From the NCBI RefSeq assembly GCF_014472415.1, contig NZ_JACSZV010000049.1, forward strand, positions 1 through 44,128: DNA of 44,128 nucleotides. Reading direction: 5' to 3'. This DNA comes from Pseudomonas sp. N40(2020) (lineage in GTDB: Bacteria > Pseudomonadota > Gammaproteobacteria > Pseudomonadales > Pseudomonadaceae). Shown in pieces: positions 8,945 through 18,144 of this stretch (positions within the stretch are counted from its first letter, which is position 1; each line of letters opens with the position of its first letter). The notes under the pieces were generated by a model, which made no database searches, was not told where the DNA came from, and saw only the letters and a program-made list of their open reading frames with translations. Both the position numbers and the translations under genes were made by a program.

Positions 8945-9439
8945 ATGTCCAGCCTCGACACCTCACTGCAAGACAGCGCCGCGCCGCAAGGCGTTTGTTA
9001 CGGCTGCGGCGGCAGCAATCCGCACGGCCTGCATATAAAGAGTTATTGGCATGAAGACGGCGTGCACGTTCTCGCGGAGCATGTGCCGGACGCCAAATAC
9101 TGCGGCTGGCCGGACCTGGTCTACGGCGGGCTGATCGCCATGCTGGTCGACTGCCACTCCAACTGGACGGCAATGGCTTATCACTACCGTGCAGAGAACC
9201 GCGAACCCGGCACCCTGCCCCGCATCGACTGCGTTACCGGCAACCTGGGCATCAAGTTCATCAAACCGACGCCAATGGGTGTAACGCTGACTCTGCGGGC
9301 GAAAGTCGAAGGGGAAGTCGGGCGCAAGACTCGGGTGATCTGTGAGGTCTTCGCAGGAGAAGTGCTGACGGCGGTGGGTGATTCGGTTTTTGTGCGGGTC
9401 GATACCGGGGAACTGGCTAACGCGGCGCACGGGCGCTAA
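8945..9439 (+). CDS. PaaI-type hot-dog thioesterase
   Basis: A 164-residue protein of the PaaI/acyl-CoA thioesterase group of hot-dog folds. The N-terminus has a CYGCGGSNPHGLHI segment seen in this subgroup. The active-site helix region GGLIAMLVDCHSNWTA carries an aspartate, and conserved LGIKFIKPTPMG and FVRVDTG segments follow. The family hydrolyses acyl-CoA thioesters; the substrate is unknown. I chose ATG 8945 because AGGA at 8930-8933 is well spaced; an ATG at 8933 is possible. It lies 67 bases after the small hypothetical gene. Being 10 kb from the NRPS operon and on the other strand, it is not an obvious part of it. Confidence 0.85.
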   Translation: MSSLDTSLQDSAAPQGVCYGCGGSNPHGLHIKSYWHEDGVHVLAEHVPDAKYCGWPDLVYGGLIAMLVDCHSNWTAMAYHYRAENREPGTLPRIDCVTGNLGIKFIKPTPMGVTLTLRAKVEGEVGRKTRVICEVFAGEVLTAVGDSVFVRVDTGELANAAHGR

Positions 9440-9516
9440 GGCCTGATAGCCAGACCTGGCGCGAGATACGCCGCCACCCATGTTCCTGCGTGACCGCAAG
9501 ATTACGTTCACTCGAA

Positions 9517-9543
9517 GTGGCGAGGAAATTTGCCCCTCGCCAC
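9517..9543. repeat. REP-like inverted repeat, possible bidirectional terminator
   Basis: A perfect 9-base inverted repeat (GTGGCGAGG with CCTCGCCAC) around a 9-base spacer. This matches the core of the common Pseudomonas REP element (GTGGCGAGG...CCTCGCCAC). It lies in the convergent gap between the thioesterase and ycaO, a typical place for REP elements, where it may stabilise or end both transcripts. Confidence 0.7.
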
Positions 9544-9555
9544 AGCTGATGGCGA

Positions 9556-11751
9556 TCAAGCCGTGGCTTTAGCCCGCGCCGAATGCAACTTCTTGTAGCT
9601 CTCGATCAGGCGCAAATGCCGATCCAGGCCTTCCAGCTTCATGCTCGTCGGCGTCAAGCCGTAGAAGCGCACGCTACCGTTCACCGAGCCAATCGCCGCG
9701 TCCATCCGCTCGTTACCAAACATGCGGCGGAAGTTGGCTTCGTAGTCGGCCAGTTCCAGGTCTTCGTCCAGTTCCATCTCCAGCACCACGTTCACGGCCT
9801 GATAGAACAAGCCGCGCTCGACGGTGTTGTCGTTGTATTGCAGGAACGCTTCAACCAGGTCTTTGGCCTGATCGTACTTTTGCAGGGCGAGGTAGATCAG
9901 CAGGCGCAGTTCGAGGATGGTCAACTTGCCCCACGGCGTGTTGTCGTCGAACTCGATGCCGATCAGCGTGGTGATGTCGGTGTAGTCGTCCAGCTCGCTG
10001 TTTTCCAGGCCTTGGGCCAGGTTACGCAAGCCGACTTTGCTCAAGCTGTGCAGGTTGAGGATGTCGGCACGAAATTGCAGGGCTTTGTTGGTGTTGTCCC
10101 AGATCAGGTCATCGACCGGATAGATCTCCGAGTAGTCCGGCACCAGAATGCGGCAAGCCTTGGCGCCGATGTGCTCGTAAACCGCCATGTAGACTTCTTT
10201 GCCCATGTCCTCAAGGATGCCGAACAGTGTCGCGGCTTCGTCGGCGTTGGAGTCTTCGCCTTCGCCTGAGAAGTCCCACTCGACGAATTCGAAGTCGGCC
10301 TTGGCACTGAAGAAGCGCCACGACACCACACCGCTGGAGTCGATGAAGTGCTCGACGAAGTTGTTCGGCTCGGTTACGGCCTGCCCCGAGAAGGTCGGCT
10401 GCGGCAAGTCGTTCAGGCCTTCAAAACTACGGCCCTGCAACAACTCGGTCAGGCTGCGCTCCAGCGCGACTTCAAGGCTTGGGTGCGCGCCGAACGAGGC
10501 GAATACACCGCCGGTACGCGGATTCATCAGGGTCACGCACATCACCGGGAATTCACCGCCCAGAGACGCATCCTTGACCAGTACCGGGAAGCCCTGCTCT
10601 TCCAGGCCCTTGATGCCGGCCAGAATGCTTGGGTATTTCTCCAGCACTTCCTGCGGCACGTCCGGCAGCGCCATTTCCCCTTCGAGGATTTCGCGTTTGA
10701 CCGCCCGCTCGAAGATTTCCGACAGGCACTGCACCTGTGCTTCAGCCAATGTATTACCGGCGCTCATGCCGTTGCTGAGGAACAGGTTTTCGATCAGGTT
10801 GGACGGAAAGTACACCACTTCCTGGTCGGACTGGCGCACAAACGGCAGCGAGCAGATGCCGCGCTGGGTGTTGCCGGAGTTGGTGTCGTACAGGTGCGAT
10901 CCGAGGAGATCGCCTTCGCGGTTATAAATCTTGAGGCAGTATTCGTCGAGGATCTCGGTCGGCAGCGCATCTTTCGGGCCGGGCTTGAACCAGCGCTCGT
11001 CCGGGTAATGCACGAAGTTTGCGTTGGCGATGTCTTCGCCCCAGAACTGATCGTTGTAGAAGAAGTTGCAGTTCAGACGCTCGATGAACTCGCCCAGCGC
11101 CGAGGCCAGTGCGCCTTCTTTGGTCGCGCCCTTGCCATTGGTGAAGCACATCGGCGAATGCGCATCGCGGATGTGCAGCGACCACACGTTGGGCACGATG
11201 TTGCGCCACGAAGCGATTTCAATCTTCATGCCCAGGTCGGCGAGAATGCCCGACATGTTGGCGATGGTCTGCTCCAGCGGCAGATCCTTGCCGGCAATGT
11301 AGGTGCCTGCTTCCGAACCCGAATGCGGCATCAACAAGGCTTGCGCATCGGCGTCGAGGTTTTCCACCTCTTCGATGATGAACTCAGGGCCGGTCTGCAC
11401 GACCTTCTTTACAGTGCAGCGGTCGATGGAGCGCAGGATGCCCTGGCGATCCTTGTCGGAGATGTCCGCCGGCAGTTCGACCTGAATCTTGAAAATCTGG
11501 TTGTAGCGGTTTTCCGGGTCGACGATGTTGTTTTGCGACAGGCGAATATTGTCTGTGGGGATGTTGCGGGTGTCGCAGTACAACTTCACGAAGTAAGCCG
11601 CGCACAACGCCGACGATGCCAGGAAGTAGTCGAACGGCCCCGGTGCCGAGCCATCGCCTTTATAGCGGATAGGCTGATCGGCGATCACCGTGAAGTCGTC
11701 GAACTTGGCTTCAAGTCGAAGGTTGTCGAGAAAATTGACCTTGATTTCCAT
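9556..11751 (-). CDS. ycaO: OsmC domain/YcaO domain fusion protein
   Basis: A 731-residue cytosolic protein joining two families. Residues 1-140 are an OsmC-like domain with the two cysteines expected of peroxide-reducing OsmC proteins (about C50 in ASSALC and C112 in DRCTVKK). Residues about 150-731 align by eye along the full length of E. coli YcaO, including the ATP-binding YcaO core (CFTNGKGATKEGALASALGEFIERL, NGMSAGNTLAEAQVQCLSEIFERAVK, LERSLTELLQGR) and the C-terminal helical part. E. coli YcaO supports RimO methylthiolation of ribosomal protein S12; YcaO cores activate amide backbones with ATP. No RiPP precursor or partner dehydrogenase is nearby, so the RimO-helper role is more likely than RiPP cyclisation. 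The OsmC part suggests a link to thiol or peroxide chemistry. Divergent from the gene at 12028; the 276-base gap (11752-12027) shows no clear motif. Confidence 0.92.
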   Translation of the reverse strand: MEIKVNFLDNLRLEAKFDDFTVIADQPIRYKGDGSAPGPFDYFLASSALCAAYFVKLYCDTRNIPTDNIRLSQNNIVDPENRYNQIFKIQVELPADISDKDRQGILRSIDRCTVKKVVQTGPEFIIEEVENLDADAQALLMPHSGSEAGTYIAGKDLPLEQTIANMSGILADLGMKIEIASWRNIVPNVWSLHIRDAHSPMCFTNGKGATKEGALASALGEFIERLNCNFFYNDQFWGEDIANANFVHYPDERWFKPGPKDALPTEILDEYCLKIYNREGDLLGSHLYDTNSGNTQRGICSLPFVRQSDQEVVYFPSNLIENLFLSNGMSAGNTLAEAQVQCLSEIFERAVKREILEGEMALPDVPQEVLEKYPSILAGIKGLEEQGFPVLVKDASLGGEFPVMCVTLMNPRTGGVFASFGAHPSLEVALERSLTELLQGRSFEGLNDLPQPTFSGQAVTEPNNFVEHFIDSSGVVSWRFFSAKADFEFVEWDFSGEGEDSNADEAATLFGILEDMGKEVYMAVYEHIGAKACRILVPDYSEIYPVDDLIWDNTNKALQFRADILNLHSLSKVGLRNLAQGLENSELDDYTDITTLIGIEFDDNTPWGKLTILELRLLIYLALQKYDQAKDLVEAFLQYNDNTVERGLFYQAVNVVLEMELDEDLELADYEANFRRMFGNERMDAAIGSVNGSVRFYGLTPTSMKLEGLDRHLRLIESYKKLHSARAKATA

Positions 11752-12027
11752 GCGGGATTACCAGAATACGGCTAAACGAATGGCGGCCATTATCCGGTTT
11801 TTGAGCGGGAAGTCTTGTGCTTTCGGGAATGGCCGCTGACCGGCGCCATGCCATCTGCACGGGCCTCGCACTGTGCGCCCGTGCCCATTTCTGCACATAA
11901 ATTCGAGCAAAAACTCAACACGTTCACTACGCTTTTACAGATTCGGACCACTGCACCACGAAGAATCTGAACGTCGCGCCCACGCCATTGTTCTAGATTC
12001 AGAAGACTGCGGATCAAGGACGAGCGA

Positions 12028-14664
12028 ATGGATATTTCCAGTTATGCGACGCCTGCTCCACCCCGGCAAAGTGTGGTCACCCGACGCCTTGCCATTGCCG
12101 TCGGCGCATTGTTCGTCACCGGGGTGATGGCCGCGACTGTCGCCCTGCTCGGAATTGCCGATAAGCTGGACAGCGAAGAAATCAACAAAATCAAGTTCTA
12201 TTCAGCCCGCGCCCTGGAAAACCGTATCACCGCGTCGAAGAACTACATCACCAGTTATGCCTACTGGACAACGGCCTATGAACGCCTGAGCAACCAAGTC
12301 GACACAAACTGGGCATACACCGAGCAGAATCTGGGTAAAACCCTGTTTACCAGTGACGGTTATGACGGCGTATTCGTACTCAATCGCGAGCGCACCAAAT
12401 ACACAGTGGTTCGAGGGCAAATGCTTGAGGCCGATCTCTCGGCCTTCCTCGAAGTCAGCGCCACATCGCTGCTCGATAACGTACAAACCCAGGCCGACCT
12501 GACCCAACCCTTCACTACTTATTCTCTGTTTGAAGGCTGGCCAGCGCTGGTGTCAGCGGCGGCAATCATTCCCAACGATCAAAGGCCGGTAGATGCTGCG
12601 CAGCAAACCTCTGTGCTGGTATTCGTCGACAAGCTCACTCCCACCAAACTGCGCAAGATCGGCAGTGAGTATGGCCTGAGCAACCTGACGCTGGCGCTGG
12701 ATGAAACGATTGATCCGGCCCGCCCCCGGGTGCCGCTGGACAGCACCGGTTACAGCTTGATTGCCGATATGGAGCGGCCGGGACAACAGTTGTTGGGGTC
12801 ATTGCTGCCTACCCTCGGCGCGACGATGGTGGTGTTAATGCTGCTGACCGCCTATTTCTTTCGGCATGCCTTGCGCTCATCGCAATACGTCGACCAAAGC
12901 TTCGCCGTCATGCAGACCTCGAACGAGGCATTGGAAGCCGCCAACCGCGGGCTGGAAGCCAGTGAAGAACGCTTTCGCGCGGTGGCGGAAGCCGCTTCGG
13001 ACTGGATCTGGGAGGTCGATCGGGATCTGTCGCTGACCTACTTGTCCGCGCGGTTCAGCGAAGTGACCGGTTATCAGCAAACCTTCTGGCTGGGGCAAGA
13101 TATTGGTGAATTGCTGTTTTGCGACACCACGCCACTGCAATTGTGGCTAAGGAAACTGCCCGAGGAAGGCAACACCAGCGACCTGCGTTGCACCTACCGC
13201 GACCACTCCGGCCAGCAGCGTCACTGTCGGCTGTCCGCCCGCTCGATCTTCGACAAGCATGTCGTCATTGGCTATCGGGGTACCGCCAGCGACATCACCG
13301 ATGAAGTCGCTGCCCATGCGCAGATCCAGCACCTGTCGATGCACGACGCCCTGACCGGACTGCCCAATCGCAACAAGCTGGCGCGGTATCTGGATGACGC
13401 ACTGTTGCTCAAAGAGCACTCGCCAGCGTTATCGCTGTTGATGATCGATCTGGACAACTTCAAACCGATCAACGACTCCCTCGGCCATCCCGCCGGTGAT
13501 GCGGTGCTGCAAGAAGTCGCCGTGCGCCTGCGTGAATGCACCCGTGACAACGACATCGTCGCGAGGCTGGGTGGTGACGAGTTTGTGGTGGTGCTCAACG
13601 GCATGGACAGCCATCACGAAATCGACAAGTTCTGCACCCGCCTGATCGGCAGCCTGCACCAGCCGGTAATGTTCGAAGACTATCCGCTGCACGTTGGCGC
13701 CAGCATCGGCATTGCCTTGAGCCGCCGCCACGGCTTCGCGCCGAGCGAGCTGATTCGCTACGCCGACATCGCGCTCTATCAGGCCAAATCCGACGGCAAG
13801 AACACTTGGTGCTATTTCGAAGCGCACATGAGCGACCAGATCCAGACGCGCCGGCAAATGGAAGATGATTTGCGTCATGCACTCAAGCACAACGAATTCG
13901 TCCTGCACTATCAGCCACGCTACAAGATTGACGGCAAGCAGATCGTCTCGGTCGAGGCGCTGGTGCGCTGGCAGCATCCGAGCAAAGGCCTGCTAGGACC
14001 GGACCTGTTTATTCCGCTGGCCGAGCAGACTGACCTGATCGTCCCTCTTGGGCGCTGGGTGTTGCGTGAAGCCTGCGAAACGGCGCTGACCTGGCCGGAA
14101 GACATTTTGCTGTCGGTGAATCTTTCCCCGGCGCAATTTGCCGTGAGCGATGTGGTTCAGGATGTCCGCGAAGTGCTGGTCGATACGCGTTTCCCGGCCA
14201 GTCGCCTGGAACTGGAGATCACCGAGAACGTCATGCTCAACGACACCGACGGCGCGCTGACCACCATGAACGCGCTGAAAGAACTGGGCGTGCGCCTGAA
14301 CATGGACGACTTCGGCACCGGCTATTCGTCCCTCGGCTACCTGCGCGCCTACCCGTTCGACGGGATCAAGATCGACAAGCGCTTCATCGCCTCGATCAGC
14401 AGCGGCGCCAATGATCGGGCGGTGGTGCAAGCCATCATCGGCCTGGGCAAAGCCATGGGTCTGAACGTTACCGCAGAAGGGGTCGAAACCGAGGAGCAAC
14501 TGGATATCCTCGGCAAGGATCAATGCAACGAAGTACAGGGTTATTTCATGAGTCGCCCGATCGACAAGGTGGCCTTCGCGCGTCTGTTGCAAACATCAAG
14601 AAGCGCACAGCCGAAGCAAAAGAAAGGCCGCGTCACGAGCGGCCTGAATCTTGAGGGTTTATAA
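12028..14664 (+). CDS. CHASE4-PAS-GGDEF-EAL membrane c-di-GMP enzyme
   Basis: An 878-residue inner-membrane sensor. TM1 (about 19-41) and TM2 (about 254-277) flank a periplasmic CHASE4-like domain. A short coiled linker, a PAS domain (about 310-425), a GGDEF domain and an EAL domain follow. The cyclase motif is intact (RLGGDEF, G515-F519), as is the product-binding I-site RDND just before it. The phosphodiesterase motif is intact (EAL at 643-645, with DDFGTGYSSL and AEGVETEEQ). It could therefore both make and degrade c-di-GMP, and which activity dominates cannot be read. AAGGA at 12016-12020 supports the start. It probably controls biofilm or motility in response to an external cue. The last residues are encoded across a small GC-rich hairpin (14625-14645). 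Confidence 0.93.
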   Translation: MDISSYATPAPPRQSVVTRRLAIAVGALFVTGVMAATVALLGIADKLDSEEINKIKFYSARALENRITASKNYITSYAYWTTAYERLSNQVDTNWAYTEQNLGKTLFTSDGYDGVFVLNRERTKYTVVRGQMLEADLSAFLEVSATSLLDNVQTQADLTQPFTTYSLFEGWPALVSAAAIIPNDQRPVDAAQQTSVLVFVDKLTPTKLRKIGSEYGLSNLTLALDETIDPARPRVPLDSTGYSLIADMERPGQQLLGSLLPTLGATMVVLMLLTAYFFRHALRSSQYVDQSFAVMQTSNEALEAANRGLEASEERFRAVAEAASDWIWEVDRDLSLTYLSARFSEVTGYQQTFWLGQDIGELLFCDTTPLQLWLRKLPEEGNTSDLRCTYRDHSGQQRHCRLSARSIFDKHVVIGYRGTASDITDEVAAHAQIQHLSMHDALTGLPNRNKLARYLDDALLLKEHSPALSLLMIDLDNFKPINDSLGHPAGDAVLQEVAVRLRECTRDNDIVARLGGDEFVVVLNGMDSHHEIDKFCTRLIGSLHQPVMFEDYPLHVGASIGIALSRRHGFAPSELIRYADIALYQAKSDGKNTWCYFEAHMSDQIQTRRQMEDDLRHALKHNEFVLHYQPRYKIDGKQIVSVEALVRWQHPSKGLLGPDLFIPLAEQTDLIVPLGRWVLREACETALTWPEDILLSVNLSPAQFAVSDVVQDVREVLVDTRFPASRLELEITENVMLNDTDGALTTMNALKELGVRLNMDDFGTGYSSLGYLRAYPFDGIKIDKRFIASISSGANDRAVVQAIIGLGKAMGLNVTAEGVETEEQLDILGKDQCNEVQGYFMSRPIDKVAFARLLQTSRSAQPKQKKGRVTSGLNLEGL

Positions 14665-14695
14665 GGTGAATCAACGCTGAGCAATAGCGCTGATA

Positions 14696-14911
14696 TCAAC
14701 CGTGGCTTCGACCTTCGTCGCGGGTGAACACACTGCTCGCATCCCTCACCAACTGACGCCATTCGGCGCTGGTGATCAGTCCCTGCTCCTCCATCTCATC
14801 AGCTGCCTTGAGCAACTCGTCGTACTGTTCTTCCGGGTCCATCCGCGGTTGCGACTGCGTCGCCAGTTTGCGCCATGCCGCCAGTAATTCTTTCTTGCGC
14901 TGATCGAACAT
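14696..14911 (-). CDS. small conserved-type hypothetical protein
   Basis: A 71-residue, charged, helical cytosolic protein (MFDQRKKELLAAWRKLATQS..., DEMEEQGLITSAEWRQLV). It has no membrane segment and no recognised domain, though its SHOCT-like LITSAEW pattern is reminiscent of small oligomerisation modules. The ATG at 14911 is preferred to the upstream open frame, which is not protein-like; the ribosome site is weak. It is convergent with the c-di-GMP enzyme and divergent from the TonB receptor. Confidence 0.55.
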   Translation of the reverse strand: MFDQRKKELLAAWRKLATQSQPRMDPEEQYDELLKAADEMEEQGLITSAEWRQLVRDASSVFTRDEGRSHG

Positions 14912-15073
14912 AGGGGTATCTCGTGATGGACTCACTCGGTAGAAAGACACGGCGTCACGGTGGTTCAGTGAAGTCGACGGATGGAAACCCGAGAAAAGCA
15001 AATTCCCATGTGTTTCCTTCGTTCTTTATTACGTCGCACTGTTCATTGCCCGTCCCTGTCTGGAGTTTTCTCG

Positions 15074-17203
15074 ATGCCCGCGTCCAAATCCCTGCCCACC
15101 GCATTGTTGGGGCTGGCCCTTGCCTGTCCGGCCATGGCCGAGACTCAAGGTCTGGAATTGGGGCAGGTGCTGATTTCGGCGCAAGACCGCAGCGGCACGG
15201 ACGCGGCTGTTGATGACGCCAAGGCCCGCCTGGATCAGGTGCCCGGGGGCACGAGCGTGGTCGACATGCGCCAACCGTTGCAGGGTCGCGTGGCCAGTAA
15301 TCAGGATGTGCTGGCCTATCAGCCGGGGGTCTATGCGCAGTCGGCCGGTAACGAAGGCGTGAAGATTTCGATCCGTGGTTCGGGCATCAACCGGGCGCCC
15401 GGCGCGCACGCCTCGGGGCTGTACACCATGCTCGACGGCCTGCCGCTGACCGGTCCCGGCGGCACGCCTTATGAATTGCTCGAACCCCTGTGGGTCGACC
15501 ACGTTGAAGTGCTGCGCGGCGCCAATGGCTTTGATCGCGGTGCGCTGGCACTGGGCGGCGCCGTCGATTACGTCAGCCACACCGGCTACGACGCGCCGAA
15601 ACTGCAAGTGCGCTACGCCACCGGCAGCCATGGTTATCAGCAGCGCCAGGTCAGTTCGGGACAAGTGCTGGGCGACTTCGATTATTACGTGTCGCTGACC
15701 GATTCGAACGCTGACGGCTATCAGGATCACACCGCCAGCGAGAGCAAAGGCCTGATCGCCAACTTCGGCTATCGCTTCAACCCGAATCTGGAAACGCGCT
15801 TCTATATCCGCTACCGCGAGACCGACAACGACCTCGCCGGCCGCGTGACCAAGCACACCATCGAGCACGACCCACGAGCGGCCAACCCGGCTTACGTCTC
15901 GCGCGATGACAGCCGCAAGCAACCGGGCAGCACCTTCATCGGCAACAAAACCACGTTCTACATTGATGACGATTCAAGCATCCAGACCGGCCTCGTCTAC
16001 CACGACTATCCGATGGACCTGCGCGAAGGCCCGAATCGTCTGAAGGTCGCCTACACCGACGTCAGCGGGACCTTCGATTACAAGCGTCGTGACACTTTGT
16101 TCGGCATGGAAAGTCGCAGCACCGTTGGCCTGCGCGTGACCAAACACCTGCCCAACGACGGCGCCAGTGAATTTGTGCGCATCCCCACCGCGCCAAACAC
16201 CGCCGCCTATGCACCGGGCACGCGCATGCGCAACTTCACTTATCAGGGTTCGGACACCGTTCTGCATTTTGGCAACGACCTCGAAATCGCCGACGACCTG
16301 TGGCTGACCACCGGCCTCGCCGCCATCTATACCCGCCGCGAAAGTGCAGTCACCTACCCCGAAGGCGGCGGTAAAACCAGCATGAACGACTGGGACTACG
16401 CGCCCCGCCTCGGCCTGCGCTACCAGATCACGCCTGACGTGCAAGTGTTCGGCAACCTCAGCCGCTCGGTCGAAGCACCGCACCCGTGGTCGCTGATTTA
16501 CAGCTCCAACGTGCGCTTCCCGGCTGGCAACGGCGCCGCGACCGGCACTCAGAAGGACCCGATCAAACTGCAAAACCAGACCGCCACCACCCTCGAACTC
16601 GGTGGACGCGGCGACAGCGCACTCGGCGAGTGGAGCCTGGCGTGGTACTACGCGCAGGTGCGTCACGAATTGCTCTCGGTACTGCCGGACGCCAACGCGG
16701 TAACGCCCTACGAGCTAAACGCCAGCCCGACCGTGCACCAAGGCATCGAAGCCAGTTTGACCAGCAAACTCTGGTCAGCCGCCGACGGCCGCCAGTTGAG
16801 CCTGCGTCAGGCGTACACCTTCAGCGACTTCCACTATCGCGATGATGATCGCTTCGGTGACAACCGCTTGCCGGGCTTGCCGATGCATTACTACCAAGGT
16901 GAGCTGCGTTATGACTGGCCGCAGGGGTTCTTTGCGGCGATGAACACGCAATTGGTATCCAAAGTTGCCGTGGACTACGCCAATAGCTACTACGCCGATC
17001 CTTACGCACTGTTCGGCGCAACGCTGGGCTACAACGCACCCAAAGGTGACTGGCAGACCTGGGTGGATATGCGCAACCTGACCAACAAACACTATGCGGC
17101 GACGGTCACGCCTGGGTATGACGACAAGGGACTGGATGCGGCGCGGTCTACGCCGGGTGAAGGGATGGGAGTTTATGTCGGGGTTTCGTGGAGTTTGCTG
17201 TGA
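15074..17203 (+). CDS. TonB-dependent outer-membrane receptor (FecA-like)
   Basis: A 709-residue TonB-dependent receptor. A signal peptide (MPASKSLPTALLGLALACPAMA) is followed by a TonB-box-like start (LELGQVLISA). The plug follows (VPGGTSVVDMRQ, VKISIRGSGINRAPGAH, YTMLDGLPLTGPGGT, VDHVEVLRGANGFDRGALALGGAVDYV), then a full barrel ending in Leu rather than the usual Phe. There is no signalling domain and no sigma/anti-sigma pair nearby. ATG 15074 is chosen for the signal peptide and the GGAG at 15062-15065. The substrate could be a ferric chelate or another scarce nutrient. Its unusual last residue is worth noting, because BAM usually prefers an aromatic. Confidence 0.9.
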   Translation: MPASKSLPTALLGLALACPAMAETQGLELGQVLISAQDRSGTDAAVDDAKARLDQVPGGTSVVDMRQPLQGRVASNQDVLAYQPGVYAQSAGNEGVKISIRGSGINRAPGAHASGLYTMLDGLPLTGPGGTPYELLEPLWVDHVEVLRGANGFDRGALALGGAVDYVSHTGYDAPKLQVRYATGSHGYQQRQVSSGQVLGDFDYYVSLTDSNADGYQDHTASESKGLIANFGYRFNPNLETRFYIRYRETDNDLAGRVTKHTIEHDPRAANPAYVSRDDSRKQPGSTFIGNKTTFYIDDDSSIQTGLVYHDYPMDLREGPNRLKVAYTDVSGTFDYKRRDTLFGMESRSTVGLRVTKHLPNDGASEFVRIPTAPNTAAYAPGTRMRNFTYQGSDTVLHFGNDLEIADDLWLTTGLAAIYTRRESAVTYPEGGGKTSMNDWDYAPRLGLRYQITPDVQVFGNLSRSVEAPHPWSLIYSSNVRFPAGNGAATGTQKDPIKLQNQTATTLELGGRGDSALGEWSLAWYYAQVRHELLSVLPDANAVTPYELNASPTVHQGIEASLTSKLWSAADGRQLSLRQAYTFSDFHYRDDDRFGDNRLPGLPMHYYQGELRYDWPQGFFAAMNTQLVSKVAVDYANSYYADPYALFGATLGYNAPKGDWQTWVDMRNLTNKHYAATVTPGYDDKGLDAARSTPGEGMGVYVGVSWSLL

Positions 17204-17227
17204 GGCTACGAGGAATTCCCAACGCAG

Positions 17228-17251
17228 GTGTGAGCCTGCTCGCGATGGCGG
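17228..17251. repeat. degenerate REP fragment
   Basis: The stretch around TGTGAGCCTGCTCGCGATGG resembles one half of the common Pseudomonas REP sequence (GAGCCTGCTCGCGAT). The left arm has decayed. It lies in the convergent gap between the TonB receptor and the small gene at 17294. Confidence 0.5.
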
Positions 17252-17293
17252 CAGAACCTGCACAATTGCCGGCTTTCACGACAGATCGTCGAT

Positions 17294-17521
17294 TTACGCG
17301 ATCACCTCAATCCGTGTAATCCCTACCTGCTCCGCCTGCTTGAGGATCTCCTGGGGCGTCGAATCGGCCGTGGGCATGATCAGGCTGTTTTCCGCATCGC
17401 CAAGATGCAGCTCCAGAAGATGCATCGCGGCCTCGTGATCGGCCAGTTGTGGTTGCTTGAGTTCGAACACGTGGGAGCGAGGCTCGCCGTTGAAAAGGTA
17501 TTCCAGGCGATAGGTGTGCAT
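17294..17521 (-). CDS. small hypothetical protein
   Basis: A 75-residue cytosolic protein (MHTYRLEYLFNGEPRSHVFEL...) with a predicted beta start and a central helix; no family recognised. The ATG at 17521 has CGGATG upstream; a start at 17551 would add a non-conserved leader. Coding quality is ordinary for the region, and it sits alone between a REP fragment and the tspO promoter. Confidence 0.6.
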   Translation of the reverse strand: MHTYRLEYLFNGEPRSHVFELKQPQLADHEAAMHLLELHLGDAENSLIMPTADSTPQEILKQAEQVGITRIEVIA

Positions 17522-17703
17522 GGTGTCATCCGTATGAGAAAAGAGGGGCACTGAATATCCTGACGTCTCAGTCAGGCTTTTAGTTCAACGGCATGAAGCG
17601 CAGGACGCGAGCAGAGAAATCTCATGCTCAATCCAAACTTTTCGCGCCACGGGGCGTCCTCTGCTTACACTCTCAAACAGCTGACCCAAACTAAGGACTG
17701 CCG

Positions 17704-18144
17704 ATGACTTTTTTTATTTTCCTTCTGGCCTGCGCGGCTGCCGCGACCACAGGCGTCATGTTCAAACCCGGCGAATGGTACGAATCACTCAGCAAACCCT
17801 CGTTCACGCCACCCAACTGGGCGTTCCCGGTGGCCTGGACGCTAATCTATCTGTTACTGGCCTGGGCCGGATACCGACTGAGCCTGATCCCGGGAAGTCA
17901 GACGGTGCTGGCGCTATGGGCGGCGCAGATTGCGCTGAATACCTTGTGGACTCCGGTGTTCTTCGGGGCGCATCAGGTTTTTGCCGCGATGGTGATCCTG
18001 ACGTTGCTCTGGTTGGTGGTCGCGGCGATGGTGGTGATGGCCTTGCAACTTGATCTGGTCACCGGCCTGATCCTGTTTCCTTATCTGGCGTGGCTGTGTG
18101 TGGCCGCGGCGTTGAATTTTTCCATCTTGATCAAGAACCGCTGA
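17704..18144 (+). CDS. tspO: TspO/MBR family tryptophan-rich sensory protein
   Basis: A 146-residue inner-membrane protein with five hydrophobic helices. The family signature is clear: PSFTPPNWAFPVAWTLIYLLLAWAGY, then NTLWTPVFFG and a final helix with LAWLCVAAALNF. TspO proteins bind and help break down porphyrins and are linked to stress and light/oxygen regulation in bacteria. AAGGA at 17693-17697 supports the start. Its stop codon overlaps the start of the esterase gene by one base (TGATG), so the two are translated together. Confidence 0.93.
   Translation: MTFFIFLLACAAAATTGVMFKPGEWYESLSKPSFTPPNWAFPVAWTLIYLLLAWAGYRLSLIPGSQTVLALWAAQIALNTLWTPVFFGAHQVFAAMVILTLLWLVVAAMVVMALQLDLVTGLILFPYLAWLCVAAALNFSILIKNR

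Noticed and set aside
8945..9439. Hot-dog thioesterase as the editing (type II) TE of the NRPS
   Set aside because: It is of the PaaI group, not the alpha/beta-hydrolase type II TE family, and lies outside the operon.
14625..14645. Hairpin AGGCCGC/GCGGCCT as terminator of the c-di-GMP gene
   Set aside because: It lies inside the coding region and lacks a T-run; it may be a decayed terminator but I cannot support it.
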